Shown here one piece after another: positions 26,083-34,071 of a DNA stretch of 64,000 bases. The translations under genes and the position numbers were made by a program. A model generated the notes under the pieces. It was given only the letters and a program-made list of their open reading frames with translations. It searched no databases and had not been told where the DNA came from. The stretch comes from Rhodobacter sp. (lineage in GTDB: Bacteria > Pseudomonadota > Alphaproteobacteria > Rhodobacterales > Rhodobacteraceae), in assembly GCA_020637595.1 (NCBI GenBank), contig JACKKE010000012.1, positions 1 to 64,000 of the forward strand. Direction: 5' to 3'. How positions within the stretch are numbered: position 1 is the first letter of the stretch; every line of letters begins with the position of its first letter.

Positions 26083-26348
26083 CCACGGACCCCACCGAAG
26101 AGGCCGCCCGCCGCGCCGAGGCCCGTGCCCGCGCCGGCGAGGCCGATCCCGAACCCTCGCTGGCCCGCCGGTTCGGCCAGATCGGCGTGCTGGGCTGGAT
26201 CATCGTCCTGCCGACGCTGGGCGGGCTGTTCCTGGGCCACTGGCTGGACAAGGCGCTGGGCAGCGGCATTACTCTGGCGGCGGCGCTCCTGATGCTGGGG
26301 GCGGCGCTGGGCCTGTGGCTCGCCCTGCGATGGATGCACGATCAATGA
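26079..26348 (+). CDS. atpQ: N-type ATPase accessory membrane protein AtpQ (AtpZ/AtpI family)
   Basis: An 89-residue protein with a charged N-terminus (residues 1-30) and two transmembrane helices (GVLGWIIVLPTLGGLFLGHWL and ITLAAALLMLGAALGLWLAL). AtpI/AtpZ relatives help assemble the c-ring or carry Mg2+ next to it. In N-ATPase operons this small gene always follows atpC. The tandem overlaps with atpC and atpR support the call. Confidence 0.8.
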   Translation: MTTDPTEEAARRAEARARAGEADPEPSLARRFGQIGVLGWIIVLPTLGGLFLGHWLDKALGSGITLAAALLMLGAALGLWLALRWMHDQ

Positions 26349-26617
26349 CCCTTGCCGACCCGACAACCCTGGGCCTCGCCGCGCTCGCAGCCCTCGCCGG
26401 GCTGGCCGCGGGCTGGGTGCATTTCGCCAGCCTCGCGCCGATTGCCCGCATGCTGACCCAGGGGCGGATGCTGGCCGTGGCGCTGCAGGTCGCGCGTCTT
26501 GCGGTGTTGGGGCTGGTGCTCTGGGGCTTTGCCCGGGGCGGGGCGCTGGTGCTGGTCGCGGGCGCTGCCGGGATCCTGGCCGGGCGCGCGCTGGTGATGC
26601 GCCGGGTGCGGCCATGA
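26345..26617 (+). CDS. atpR: N-type ATPase accessory membrane protein AtpR
   Basis: A 90-residue protein with three hydrophobic segments (LGLAALAALAGLAAGWVHFASL; VARLAVLGLVLWGFARGG; ALVLVAGAAGILAGRALV). AtpR is specific to N-ATPase operons and is thought to aid assembly of the ring or the a-c interface through a conserved Arg in the second helix, here in QVARLAVLGL. The start at 26345 is set by the ATGA overlap with atpQ; a longer upstream frame lies inside atpC/atpQ and is not real. Confidence 0.8.
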   Translation: MTLADPTTLGLAALAALAGLAAGWVHFASLAPIARMLTQGRMLAVALQVARLAVLGLVLWGFARGGALVLVAGAAGILAGRALVMRRVRP

Positions 26618-27276
26618 TCGACTCGCCGCTCAGCACCTCTGCCGCCTTTGCGCTGGGTCCGGTGACGGTGACCTGGCCGGTGGTCGTTACCTGGGGGATC
26701 ATCGCGCTGCTGGGCCTTGGCGCGGCGCTCGCCACGCGGCGGCTGTCGCCGACACCCGGGCGCGCGCAGGCGGTGCTGGAACTGATCGTCGTCGCTCTCG
26801 ATTCCGAGATCAAGGCGACGATCCCCGGCGATCCAGGACGGTTCCGCGCGCTGATCGGCACCTTGCTGCTGTTCATCCTCTGCGCCAACTGGTCCGGGCT
26901 GGTCCCGGGTGTCGAGCCGCCAACCGCGCATCTCGAAACCGACGCGGCGCTGGCGGTTGTCGTCTTTGCCGCCGGGATCGGCTGGGGATTGCGCGAACAG
27001 GGATTGCGGGGCTGGCTGGCAACCTTTGCCCGCCCCAGCTGGGTGATGATCCCGCTGAACCTCGTGGAACAGATCACGCGGCATTTTTCGCTCATGGTCC
27101 GTCTTTTCGGCAACGTGATGAGCGGCGTCTTCGTGATCAGCATCGTCGGCGCGCTGGCCGGGCTTCTGGTGCCGATCCCGCTGATGGCGCTGGATATGCT
27201 GACCGGCGCGGTGCAGGCTTACATCTTTGCCGCGCTGGCACTGGTGTTCATCGGCTCGTCGGTCAGCGGGGAATGA
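26614..27276 (+). CDS. atpB: N-type ATPase F0 subunit a
   Basis: A 220-residue integral membrane stator subunit forming the ion half-channels. The essential Arg lies in HFSLMVRLFGNVMSG, and the final helix is GAVQAYIFAALALVFIGSSVSG. It is shorter than the housekeeping subunit a, as is typical of the N type. It overlaps atpR by 4 nt and is followed by a 15-nt gap with an AGGAGG site before atpE. Confidence 0.92.
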   Translation: MIDSPLSTSAAFALGPVTVTWPVVVTWGIIALLGLGAALATRRLSPTPGRAQAVLELIVVALDSEIKATIPGDPGRFRALIGTLLLFILCANWSGLVPGVEPPTAHLETDAALAVVVFAAGIGWGLREQGLRGWLATFARPSWVMIPLNLVEQITRHFSLMVRLFGNVMSGVFVISIVGALAGLLVPIPLMALDMLTGAVQAYIFAALALVFIGSSVSGE

Positions 27277-27291
27277 AGGACAGGAGGTGTC

Positions 27292-27537
27292 ATGGACAAC
27301 CTGATTGAAATCGTCAGCGTCATCGCCGCCGCCGGCGCGGTCGGACTGGGGGCGATCGGACCGGCGCTGGCCGAGGGCCGCGCGGTGGCCGCCGCACTCG
27401 ACGCGATCGCCCGCCAGCCCGAGGCCGCCGGCACGATCTCGCGCACGCTGTTCGTCGGTCTCGCGATGATCGAGACGATGGCCATCTATTGCCTGGTCAT
27501 CGCGCTGCTGCTGCTCTTTGCCAATCCGTTCGTCTGA
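27292..27537 (+). CDS. atpE: N-type ATPase F0 subunit c
   Basis: An 81-residue hairpin of two helices joined by the polar loop ARQPE (40-44). Helix 1 has the Gly repeat GAVGLGAIG and GPALAEGRAV with Glu28. Helix 2 has the ion-carrying Glu61 in MIETMAIY. Relative to the Ilyobacter Na+-binding c subunit, Glu28 replaces its Gln, Glu61 and Thr62 keep the acid and hydroxyl, and Tyr66 matches its Tyr. Two membrane carboxylates per protomer are thus predicted. Na+ versus H+ coupling cannot be settled from sequence. A strong AGGAGG site agrees with the need for many copies. Confidence 0.93.
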   Translation: MDNLIEIVSVIAAAGAVGLGAIGPALAEGRAVAAALDAIARQPEAAGTISRTLFVGLAMIETMAIYCLVIALLLLFANPFV

Positions 27538-28262
27538 TGGAGTTCGACTGGGCCACCTTTGCCTTCCAGATCGTCAACGTGGTGATCCTGTTGGCGATCC
27601 TGCGGCATTTCCTGTTCCGCCCGGTGGCCGAGGTCATTGCCCGCCGCCAGGCCGAGACCGCGGCGACGCTGGCCGCCGCCCGGACCGCGCAGGACACCGC
27701 ACAGGCCGCCATCGCCAAGGCCCGTGCCGAAGCCGCCGAGACCGAGAAGGCACGCCATGACGTGTTGCTGGCCGCACAGACCGAGGCCGAGGCCCAGCGC
27801 AAGACGCTGCTGGAGACCGCGCAGGCCGAGGCGGCGCGGATCCTGGCCGAGGGCCGCGCGGCGCTGGCCCGGCAGCAAGGCGCGGATCAGGCCCATGAAC
27901 TGACGCTGGCGCGTGACCTCGCGCTGCGCATCGCGCGACGGGCGCTGGCCGCGCAGCCTGCCGACCTGTCCGGCTATGCCGAGCGGCTGGCCGCGGCGCT
28001 GACGGCGCTGACCGACCCCGAACGCCGGGCCTTGCTGCAGGGCGGGAACCTGCGGCTGCTCAGCCCCGCGCCCCTGTCGCCCGAGGATCTGACCCTTGCC
28101 CGGGCCGCGCTGGCGCCCTTTGGCATCACACCCGACCCCGCCACCGACCCGACGCTGATCGCCGGGCTGGAGCTGCACTCGGACGCGGGCACGGTGCGCG
28201 ACTCGCTGTCCCATGACCTCGACCAGATCGCCAAGGCGATGCGCGATGACCGGACACCCTGA
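27537..28262 (+). CDS. atpF: N-type ATPase F0 subunit b with delta-like C-terminal extension
   Basis: A 241-residue protein, much longer than a standard b subunit (about 160). Residues 5-25 form the membrane anchor (TFAFQIVNVVILLAILRHFLF) and 30-130 a long Ala/Glu/Arg-rich coiled coil. Residues 130-241 look like the C-terminal part of subunit delta, ending DPTLIAGLELHS then TVRDSLSHDLDQIAKAM, close to the delta signature (xDPxLIGGxxIRxG...DGSVRxxL). The operon has no separate atpH, so this fusion probably caps F1. ATG 27537 overlaps the atpE stop (TGATG). Confidence 0.88.
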   Translation: MEFDWATFAFQIVNVVILLAILRHFLFRPVAEVIARRQAETAATLAAARTAQDTAQAAIAKARAEAAETEKARHDVLLAAQTEAEAQRKTLLETAQAEAARILAEGRAALARQQGADQAHELTLARDLALRIARRALAAQPADLSGYAERLAAALTALTDPERRALLQGGNLRLLSPAPLSPEDLTLARAALAPFGITPDPATDPTLIAGLELHSDAGTVRDSLSHDLDQIAKAMRDDRTP

Positions 28263-29748
28263 AACGCCCGGCCTTGACCGGCTGCTGGCCCGGATCGACG
28301 ACGCCCCCCTCGGCCCGCGTGCCGAGGAACGCGGCACCGTCAGCGCGATTGCCGACGGGCTGGCCAGCATCAGCGGCCTGCCTGGGGCCGAGCTGAACGA
28401 GATCATCGTCTTCGAAAGCGGCGCGCGCGGCTTCGTGCTGACGCTCGAGGAGGACCAGCTGCACGCCGCCTTTCTGGACCCGATGGTGGGGATCGCCGCC
28501 GGCGACGGCGTGACCCGCACCGGATTGTTGGTGTCGGTCCCGGTGGGCGAGGAGATCCTGGGCCGGGTGCTGGACCCGCTGGGCCGCCCCCTGGACGAAA
28601 AACCGCCGCTGCAGACCGCCGAGACCCTGCCGGCCGAGCGCCCCGCCCCGGCGATCATCGACCGGGATTTCGTGTCCGAACCCGTCGAGACTGCGGTGCT
28701 GGTGGTCGATGCGCTGTTCGCCATCGGCCACGGCCAGCGCGAGCTGATCATCGGAGAACGCCAGACCGGCAAGACCTCGCTGGCGGTCGACACGATCATC
28801 AACCAGGCCGGGCGCGACGTGATCTGCGTCTATGTCGCCATCGGCCAGCGCATGACCACCGTGCGCCGGGTGATCGAGGCGGTGCGCCAGCGCGGCGATG
28901 CCGGCAGGACCGTTTTCGTGGTCGGCGAGGCCACCGCCGAACCCGGGCTGCAATGGCTGGCCCCCTTTGCCGCGACCTCGATGGCCGAATGGTTCCGGGA
29001 CCGCGGGCACAAGGTGCTGATCGTCTATGACGATCTGACCAAGCACGCGGCGACCCACCGCGAGCTGTCGCTGCTGTCGCGCCAGCCGCCGGGGCGCGAG
29101 GCCTATCCCGGCGATATCTTCTATCTGCACGCCCGGCTGCTGGAGCGGTCGGCCAAACTGTCCAGGGCGCTGGGCGGCGGATCGCTGACCGCCCTGCCGA
29201 TTGCCGAGATCGAGGCCGGCAATCTGTCGGCCTATATCCCGACCAACCTGATCTCGATCTCCGACGGGCAGATCGTCACCTCGCAATCCCTCTTTGCCGC
29301 CAACCAGCGCCCGGCGGTCGATGTCGGCCTGTCGGTCAGCCGCGTCGGCGGCAAGGCCCAGTGGGGCGCGATGAAGGCGGTCGCCGGCCGGCTGCGGCTG
29401 GACTATGCGCAGTTTCTGGAAATGAAGATGTTCGCGCGCTTTGGCGGCTTTGGCGACAAGGCGATGGCCCGGCGCATGGCCCGCGGCGACCGGATCGCCG
29501 CGCTGTTGGCGCAGCCGCGATTTCGGCCAGTGGCGCTGCTGACCCAGATCGCCCTGCTGACCGCGCTGAACGAGGGGTTGCTCGACACCGTCGAGACCGA
29601 CCGGATCGAGGCGCTGAAACCGGCGCTGGCCCCCTTGCTCGAGGCCGAACCGCGCCTCGACGGGTTACGCGCCGATCCCGGCACGCTGACCGACGACCAG
29701 CGCGCCGCGCTGCTCGGCGTGGTCCGCAGCGCCCTGCAGACGCCATGA
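28246..29748 (+). CDS. atpA: N-type ATPase F1 subunit alpha
   Basis: A 500-residue non-catalytic nucleotide-binding subunit. The P-loop GERQTGKT is at about 170-177, followed by VYVAIGQR, the EATAEPGLQWLAPF segment and the conserved VGLSVSRVGGKAQ arginine loop. It overlaps atpF by 17 nt and is coupled to atpG. The N-terminal 20 residues differ from housekeeping alpha, as expected if it docks on the fused b/delta stalk. Confidence 0.94.
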   Translation: MTGHPETPGLDRLLARIDDAPLGPRAEERGTVSAIADGLASISGLPGAELNEIIVFESGARGFVLTLEEDQLHAAFLDPMVGIAAGDGVTRTGLLVSVPVGEEILGRVLDPLGRPLDEKPPLQTAETLPAERPAPAIIDRDFVSEPVETAVLVVDALFAIGHGQRELIIGERQTGKTSLAVDTIINQAGRDVICVYVAIGQRMTTVRRVIEAVRQRGDAGRTVFVVGEATAEPGLQWLAPFAATSMAEWFRDRGHKVLIVYDDLTKHAATHRELSLLSRQPPGREAYPGDIFYLHARLLERSAKLSRALGGGSLTALPIAEIEAGNLSAYIPTNLISISDGQIVTSQSLFAANQRPAVDVGLSVSRVGGKAQWGAMKAVAGRLRLDYAQFLEMKMFARFGGFGDKAMARRMARGDRIAALLAQPRFRPVALLTQIALLTALNEGLLDTVETDRIEALKPALAPLLEAEPRLDGLRADPGTLTDDQRAALLGVVRSALQTP

Positions 29749-30569
29749 GCAACCGCCCCGAGGATATCCAGGCACGGCTGTCGGGCCTCGATGCGATCGG
29801 GCAGGTGGTCGGTGCGCTGCGGGCCATCGCCGTCGGTCAGGCCGCCGCCGCGCAGGGGTCGATGGCGGCGATCACCGCCTATGCCGAGACCATCGACCAG
29901 GCCTTTGCCGCGCTGGCACTGGCCCACCCCGCGCCGGTCTCCGGCGACGGTCTGCTGCTGGTGATCGGCGCCTCGCAAGGGTTCTCGGGCGCTTATCCCG
30001 CCCGGATCGCGACGGCCGCCCGGCAGGCCTGCACCCCGGACACCGGGCTGGTGGTGCTGGGGCACCGCACGCTGGACATGCTGAGCGATCATGGCGATGG
30101 CCTGCCGGTCCTGTGGTCGGCCGATCTGCCCGGGCATCCGTCGATGATCCCGGCGCTGGCCAGCGAGGTGACCGACGCGCTGGTGCGGCTGAGCCCCGCC
30201 CATCCGGGGCCGATCCGGGCGGTGATCGGGCCGCGCGCCGGCGGCACCGAGCCCGAGCTACGCCCGCTCCTGCCCCGGCCCGAAACCTCCGCAACCACCC
30301 CTGGCGCGTCGCGGCCGCTGACCACGCTGCCCCCGGCCGTGCTGCTGGAAGGGCTGGTGCCCGAGGCGCTGTTCGCGGTCACCGCGCTGGCGATCCTGCA
30401 GGGCGTCGAGGCCGAGGCCCGCGCCCGCATCGAGGCGATGGCGCGCGCCCAATCCAACCTGCGCACCCGCCGCGCCGAGGTTCAGCGCCAGTTCCAACAG
30501 GCGCGGCAGGAACAGATGACCACCGAAATGATCGAACTGGCCAGCACCCAGCCCGCCAACCGCAGCTGA
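29745..30569 (+). CDS. atpG: N-type ATPase F1 subunit gamma
   Basis: A 274-residue central-stalk protein. N-terminal and C-terminal helices (RLSGLDAIGQVVGALRAIAVGQA and EAEARARIEAMARAQSN with RRAEVQRQFQQARQEQMTTEMIELA) would form the coiled coil inside alpha3beta3. The middle Rossmann part has VIGASQGFSGAY in place of the usual SDRGLCGG element. It is divergent in sequence from housekeeping gamma, as is normal for N-ATPases. It is the last gene of the operon and is convergent with the thioesterase gene. Confidence 0.9.
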   Translation: MSNRPEDIQARLSGLDAIGQVVGALRAIAVGQAAAAQGSMAAITAYAETIDQAFAALALAHPAPVSGDGLLLVIGASQGFSGAYPARIATAARQACTPDTGLVVLGHRTLDMLSDHGDGLPVLWSADLPGHPSMIPALASEVTDALVRLSPAHPGPIRAVIGPRAGGTEPELRPLLPRPETSATTPGASRPLTTLPPAVLLEGLVPEALFAVTALAILQGVEAEARARIEAMARAQSNLRTRRAEVQRQFQQARQEQMTTEMIELASTQPANRS

Positions 30570-30593
30570 CACCGCGCCCCGCCGGCAGCCGGT

Positions 30594-31007
30594 TCAGGCG
30601 GTGAAGGCGCTGATGATCTCGGCCGGGATCGCGGTCGATTTCAGACGGCCGGTCTCGGGATCCTTGGCGGTCCAGACCCGGGTGTCCAGCGCCTCGACGC
30701 ACAGTCGATCGCCCAGCGTGACGCGGTGGCGAACCTTGAAGCTCGAGGTGCCGACCTCGACAAAGGCGCTGTCGATGGTCACCACGTCACCATACCGTGC
30801 CGGCGCGCGGAACTGTGCGTTGGTCTCGACCAGCGGGCAGCCGACGATGGCGAAGTCCTTGACCATCTTCTGTTTCGGCCAGCCCGCCGCCGCATAAAGC
30901 AGCGTCGTGCAGTGATCGAACCAGCTGGCGAAATTCGGGTTGAAGACGATGCCGGCAGGGTCGCATTCGCCCCATTCGACCTCGCGGGTGACGGTGTTGG
31001 CGGTCAT
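30594..31007 (-). CDS. Acyl-CoA thioesterase, 4-hydroxybenzoyl-CoA thioesterase-like hotdog protein
   Basis: A 137-residue single hotdog domain. The N-terminal WGECDPAGIVFNPNFASWFD is the 4HBT active-site signature, with the catalytic Asp in DPAG. It hydrolyses acyl- or aroyl-CoA to the free acid. Its start overlaps the stop of the upstream CoA ligase gene by 4 nt, so ligase and thioesterase are coupled and made together. It is the last gene of a minus-strand unit beginning with the LigM-like demethylase. Confidence 0.88.
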   Translation of the reverse strand: MTANTVTREVEWGECDPAGIVFNPNFASWFDHCTTLLYAAAGWPKQKMVKDFAIVGCPLVETNAQFRAPARYGDVVTIDSAFVEVGTSSFKVRHRVTLGDRLCVEALDTRVWTAKDPETGRLKSTAIPAEIISAFTA

Positions 31008-32422
31008 GCCCTGGTCCTTTCGTCAAAGACGCGCTTGGCCTTCATCTGCGATTTCGGCAGCGCGTTGGGCGCCACCACCTGAACAGCGCTGCGCACTTCG
31101 CAGCGGCTGCGGATCTCGCGGGCGACGGCCTCGGCCGCGGCAGGGTCGGTGTGTTCGACGGTCACGGTCATCACATCCAGGTCGCCGTCCTTGCGCAGGT
31201 GGATCTGGAACTCGTCTCCGGTGCCGGGAACGGCGCGCACGGCTTCTTCGATCTGCACCGGAAAGAACTTGATCCCGCGCAGGTTGATCAGATCATCCGA
31301 GCGACCGGTCATGCAGCCCATCGCCTTGGTATGGTTGCGACCGCAGGCGCAGGGTTCGTCCGACAGTGTCGTGTAATCCCCGACCAGAAACCGCAGCTGC
31401 GCCGAGCTTTCCGAGGTCAGGTTGGTGCAGACTGACAGACCCTTTTGCCCGCGGGGCGTGACGGCCAAGGTCTCGGCGTCGACCGTTTCCCAGACCTGGA
31501 TGTCATCCATCAGATGGATGAAGTTCTGCGCGCCGCTCTGATATTCCGGGCAGGAATAGCCGCCGCAATGCGGGCTGGCCTCGGTGCAGCCGTAGAATTC
31601 GACCGCGGTCGCATCCCACAGCCCCTGCAGCTTTTCCATCGTGCCGGCGACGCCGGAAAACGGCTCGCCGCCGGTAATCATCCAGCGGATGGAACTGGCC
31701 GCGGGGTCAAGGCCCATGTCCTGCATCACCCGGCCCAGATAGAAGGCATAGGAGGGTGTGCAGACCAGCACCGTCGGTTTGAACCGGTCGATCAGATTGG
31801 CCCGCGCCGGGCCGTCCAGACCGCCGCCCGGGATCACCGGCAGGCTCATCGCCGCCATCGTGTATTGCACGCCCCAGGCAAAGACATGCGGACCAAACCC
31901 CACCATCGGGATCGCGCTGTCACCTTTGCGGATGCCGCCCGAATGCAGGGCACGGGCGTTCGCCTGTTCCCAGAAGCGGCGGTCGAAATGGGTATAGCGA
32001 AAGACCCGCGGCACGCCCGTCGAGCCAGACGACGAGAACAGCATCCAGCCGCGGTCCTCCCATTCCTTCTGCCCGCAGGTGGTGTAGGTGCCATAGGGCG
32101 GATGCGCCAGCGCGTCCTCCATCATCTCCTGCTTGGTCACTACCGGCCAGTTGGCGATCAGCGACTCGACCGAGGTCAGGTCGCTGGGCGCAACCCCCAG
32201 CCGGTCGAAGCGCCGCCGGTAAAAGGCGCTGTTCTCATAGAGAAAAGGGGCCACGGCACGGATTTTCTCGTCCTGCACAGCCCGTGTCCGGTCGCGCGAC
32301 CAGCTGTCCTTTTCCGACCAGTAATCGGCGCTGAACGGCACCGATCGCTCGTCAAGCGTCGCCTCGAGCACGCGCTTCCAGTGGATGCGCGTCTCGTCGG
32401 CCCGGTTCGCTGCGTGTGTCAT
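31004..32422 (-). CDS. PaaK-like phenylacetate/benzoate-CoA ligase family protein
   Basis: A 472-residue adenylate-forming enzyme. The ATP loop SSSGSTGVPRVFRYTHF, the YGCTEASPHCGGYSC core and the C-terminal hinge CMTGRSDDLINLRGIKFFPVQIEEAV mark the PaaK branch, which activates aryl or arylacetic acids as CoA thioesters in the cytosol. Cys-rich stretches (CGGYSCPE, EPCACGRNH) resemble the zinc-binding loop of some PaaK relatives. The N-terminal extension resembles coenzyme F390 synthetase/PaaK types. It sits between the demethylase and the thioesterase, so the substrate is probably a methoxylated or demethylated aromatic acid; this is inferred from context. Confidence 0.85.
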   Translation of the reverse strand: MTHAANRADETRIHWKRVLEATLDERSVPFSADYWSEKDSWSRDRTRAVQDEKIRAVAPFLYENSAFYRRRFDRLGVAPSDLTSVESLIANWPVVTKQEMMEDALAHPPYGTYTTCGQKEWEDRGWMLFSSSGSTGVPRVFRYTHFDRRFWEQANARALHSGGIRKGDSAIPMVGFGPHVFAWGVQYTMAAMSLPVIPGGGLDGPARANLIDRFKPTVLVCTPSYAFYLGRVMQDMGLDPAASSIRWMITGGEPFSGVAGTMEKLQGLWDATAVEFYGCTEASPHCGGYSCPEYQSGAQNFIHLMDDIQVWETVDAETLAVTPRGQKGLSVCTNLTSESSAQLRFLVGDYTTLSDEPCACGRNHTKAMGCMTGRSDDLINLRGIKFFPVQIEEAVRAVPGTGDEFQIHLRKDGDLDVMTVTVEHTDPAAAEAVAREIRSRCEVRSAVQVVAPNALPKSQMKAKRVFDERTRA

Positions 32423-32439
32423 GGTCCCCTCCCCCGGTC

Positions 32440-33894
32440 TCAGACGTCCTGCAACGAGCCGCGCTTGATGCCGATATCGCTGCGATAGCTCTGCGCGGCC
32501 TTGCTGATCGGGCTGGGCGCGACGGTGGCGCGGATCCTGACCTGCTTGTGCGGCTCGATATGGCCGGCGCTGCGGCTGCCACCGCCGTCTTCGCCCCAGA
32601 TCAGCACCACCTCGGTGCCCGGCTCGGCAAAATCCGCGTCGACCGAGGCCAGCGACATCATCGCGCGTTCGTTCGCGGTATAGCCGGGATAGGTGGCAAG
32701 GCCGATCATCCTGCCATCCGCGTCGGTCACCTTGTCATAGTGCATCCGCGCGGTGGCCGCCAAAGGCAGGGTGATGGTCAGCGGCTTGTCGCCGGATTCG
32801 CCCCCTTCGAACTGCGCCTGCATCACGCTGAGCACATCGTCGGCGTTCCAGACCAGCGTCACCTTCTTGCGGTGCGGCGCGTCCTGCATCGCCTCCAGCG
32901 CAGCGCGGCCGATGAAGTCATGGTCAAACTTGATGATATGGCCATAATTCACGTCATAGGGCGTGAGATAGTAGTCCTCGATGTTCTCGGAATAGAAACT
33001 GCCGCCCAGCGACATCCGCATCGAGGCGTTCTTCGACGACATCCAGTCGCGATAGCCACTGGTGCCCTGCCCGGTATAGACCGCCGAAACCGGCACCGCC
33101 CACCAGCCGCTTTCGATCACCGTCGTGAAATAAGCGATCGAGCCGACCATCCGCAGGCCGTATTTCTGACCGGCTTTCTGGATCAGGCGCTTGACGTCCC
33201 TGTAGTCCGCCCAGGGGCCATAGATCTCCAGCCCCGGCATGCCGCCCATCGAATGGCGCATGCCGCGCGCGCGGAATTTGCCCAGACCGATCTCGGCGGA
33301 TTTGAAGAACTTGATCTCGGGCAGCGGGCCGCCGTTCAGCTCCTCCAGCAGCTCCCAGGCCCGTGGGCCCTCGACCTGAAAGCGGTAGAACTCGCGCGCC
33401 TTCTTCGGGTTCAGGGTCCACATCGGGTCGGATTCAACCGTGACGTCGAACTCCAACGCTTCGGCGTTGTATTCGACCCATTCGGTGGTCGCCGGGTTGC
33501 CGACCACCATGTAATCGTCCTCGCCCTGACGATAGAGGATCGCATCGCCGATCAGGTTCCCCTCGGGCGAGCAGCAGACCAGCTGCTTGGCCGCGCCGAT
33601 CTCGAAGTTCCGGAAGCTGTTGACCGACAGGTATTGCGTGAAGGCCAGCGCGTCGGGCCCGCGCACATGGGTCGAGCACATGTGATAGCTTTGGTCATGC
33701 ACGGCGATGGTGTTGCGCCAGGCCCATTGCTCGTCGCGCCAGGTGGTGAACTCGGGGCGCACGCCGTCTCCCGGCATCATCTGCGTGTAGATCGTCAACG
33801 CGTTCTTGGGCGCGTTGCGGAACAGATGATCGGTGATGTTCGGCACCACCTTGAGCAAATCGTTCATGGTCTTGATGTCGGCTTTGTCGGCCAT
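32440..33894 (-). CDS. LigM-like tetrahydrofolate-dependent aromatic O-demethylase
   Basis: A 484-residue GcvT-fold protein, matching LigM of Sphingobium (about 470) rather than the shorter GcvT or DmdA. Many blocks agree with LigM and DesA: FxTWRDEQWAWRNTIAVHDQ near residue 50; YRFQVEGPRAWELLEELNGG; RHSMGGMPGLEIYGPW; GSFYSENIEDYYLTPYDVNYG; IKFDHDFIGRAALEA; and VLIWGEDGGGSR near the end. LigM/DesA move the methyl of vanillate or syringate to tetrahydrofolate. Here the next genes are a CoA ligase and a thioesterase rather than folate recycling genes. It is not glycine-cleavage GcvT: no gcvH or gcvP is adjacent. Confidence 0.87.
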   Translation of the reverse strand: MADKADIKTMNDLLKVVPNITDHLFRNAPKNALTIYTQMMPGDGVRPEFTTWRDEQWAWRNTIAVHDQSYHMCSTHVRGPDALAFTQYLSVNSFRNFEIGAAKQLVCCSPEGNLIGDAILYRQGEDDYMVVGNPATTEWVEYNAEALEFDVTVESDPMWTLNPKKAREFYRFQVEGPRAWELLEELNGGPLPEIKFFKSAEIGLGKFRARGMRHSMGGMPGLEIYGPWADYRDVKRLIQKAGQKYGLRMVGSIAYFTTVIESGWWAVPVSAVYTGQGTSGYRDWMSSKNASMRMSLGGSFYSENIEDYYLTPYDVNYGHIIKFDHDFIGRAALEAMQDAPHRKKVTLVWNADDVLSVMQAQFEGGESGDKPLTITLPLAATARMHYDKVTDADGRMIGLATYPGYTANERAMMSLASVDADFAEPGTEVVLIWGEDGGGSRSAGHIEPHKQVRIRATVAPSPISKAAQSYRSDIGIKRGSLQDV

Positions 33895-33941
33895 CGGGGT
33901 GCTCCTCGGGGATCGCTGTCAGCCTTGGCGGCCGGCGCTTC

Positions 33942-33989
33942 AGTTGATTTCACAACTCAAGCTATCCGATAGAGTTGCTGTGTCAACTC
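33942..33989. promoter_or_regulatory. Two AGTTG-N6-CAACT operator-like dyads upstream of the O-demethylase operon
   Basis: The first dyad is at 33942-33957 and the second at 33973-33988, extended to 18 bp by flanking G/C (33972-33989). Their centres are 31 bp apart, about three helical turns. On the minus strand the second overlaps a TTGACA (33986-33981), and TAGCTT 16 nt further on could be the -10, with the first dyad just after it. The layout suits repression by the neighbouring MarR protein. Confidence 0.75.
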
Positions 33990-34071
33990 ATATCGCATCC
34001 CCGTCCGATCGGGCCGCTCGCGCCGTCGACCGGGGCTTTGCGGCCGGCACCGCCAGCGGCGAAGCCCCCTG

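Noticed and set aside
32440..33894. Glycine-cleavage T protein (GcvT)
   Set aside because: The length is about 484 residues rather than about 370, the block pattern matches LigM/DesA, and no gcvH or gcvP is adjacent.
32440..33894. DMSP demethylase DmdA
   Set aside because: DmdA is about 370 residues. The aromatic-family motifs and the ligase/thioesterase neighbours fit LigM better.
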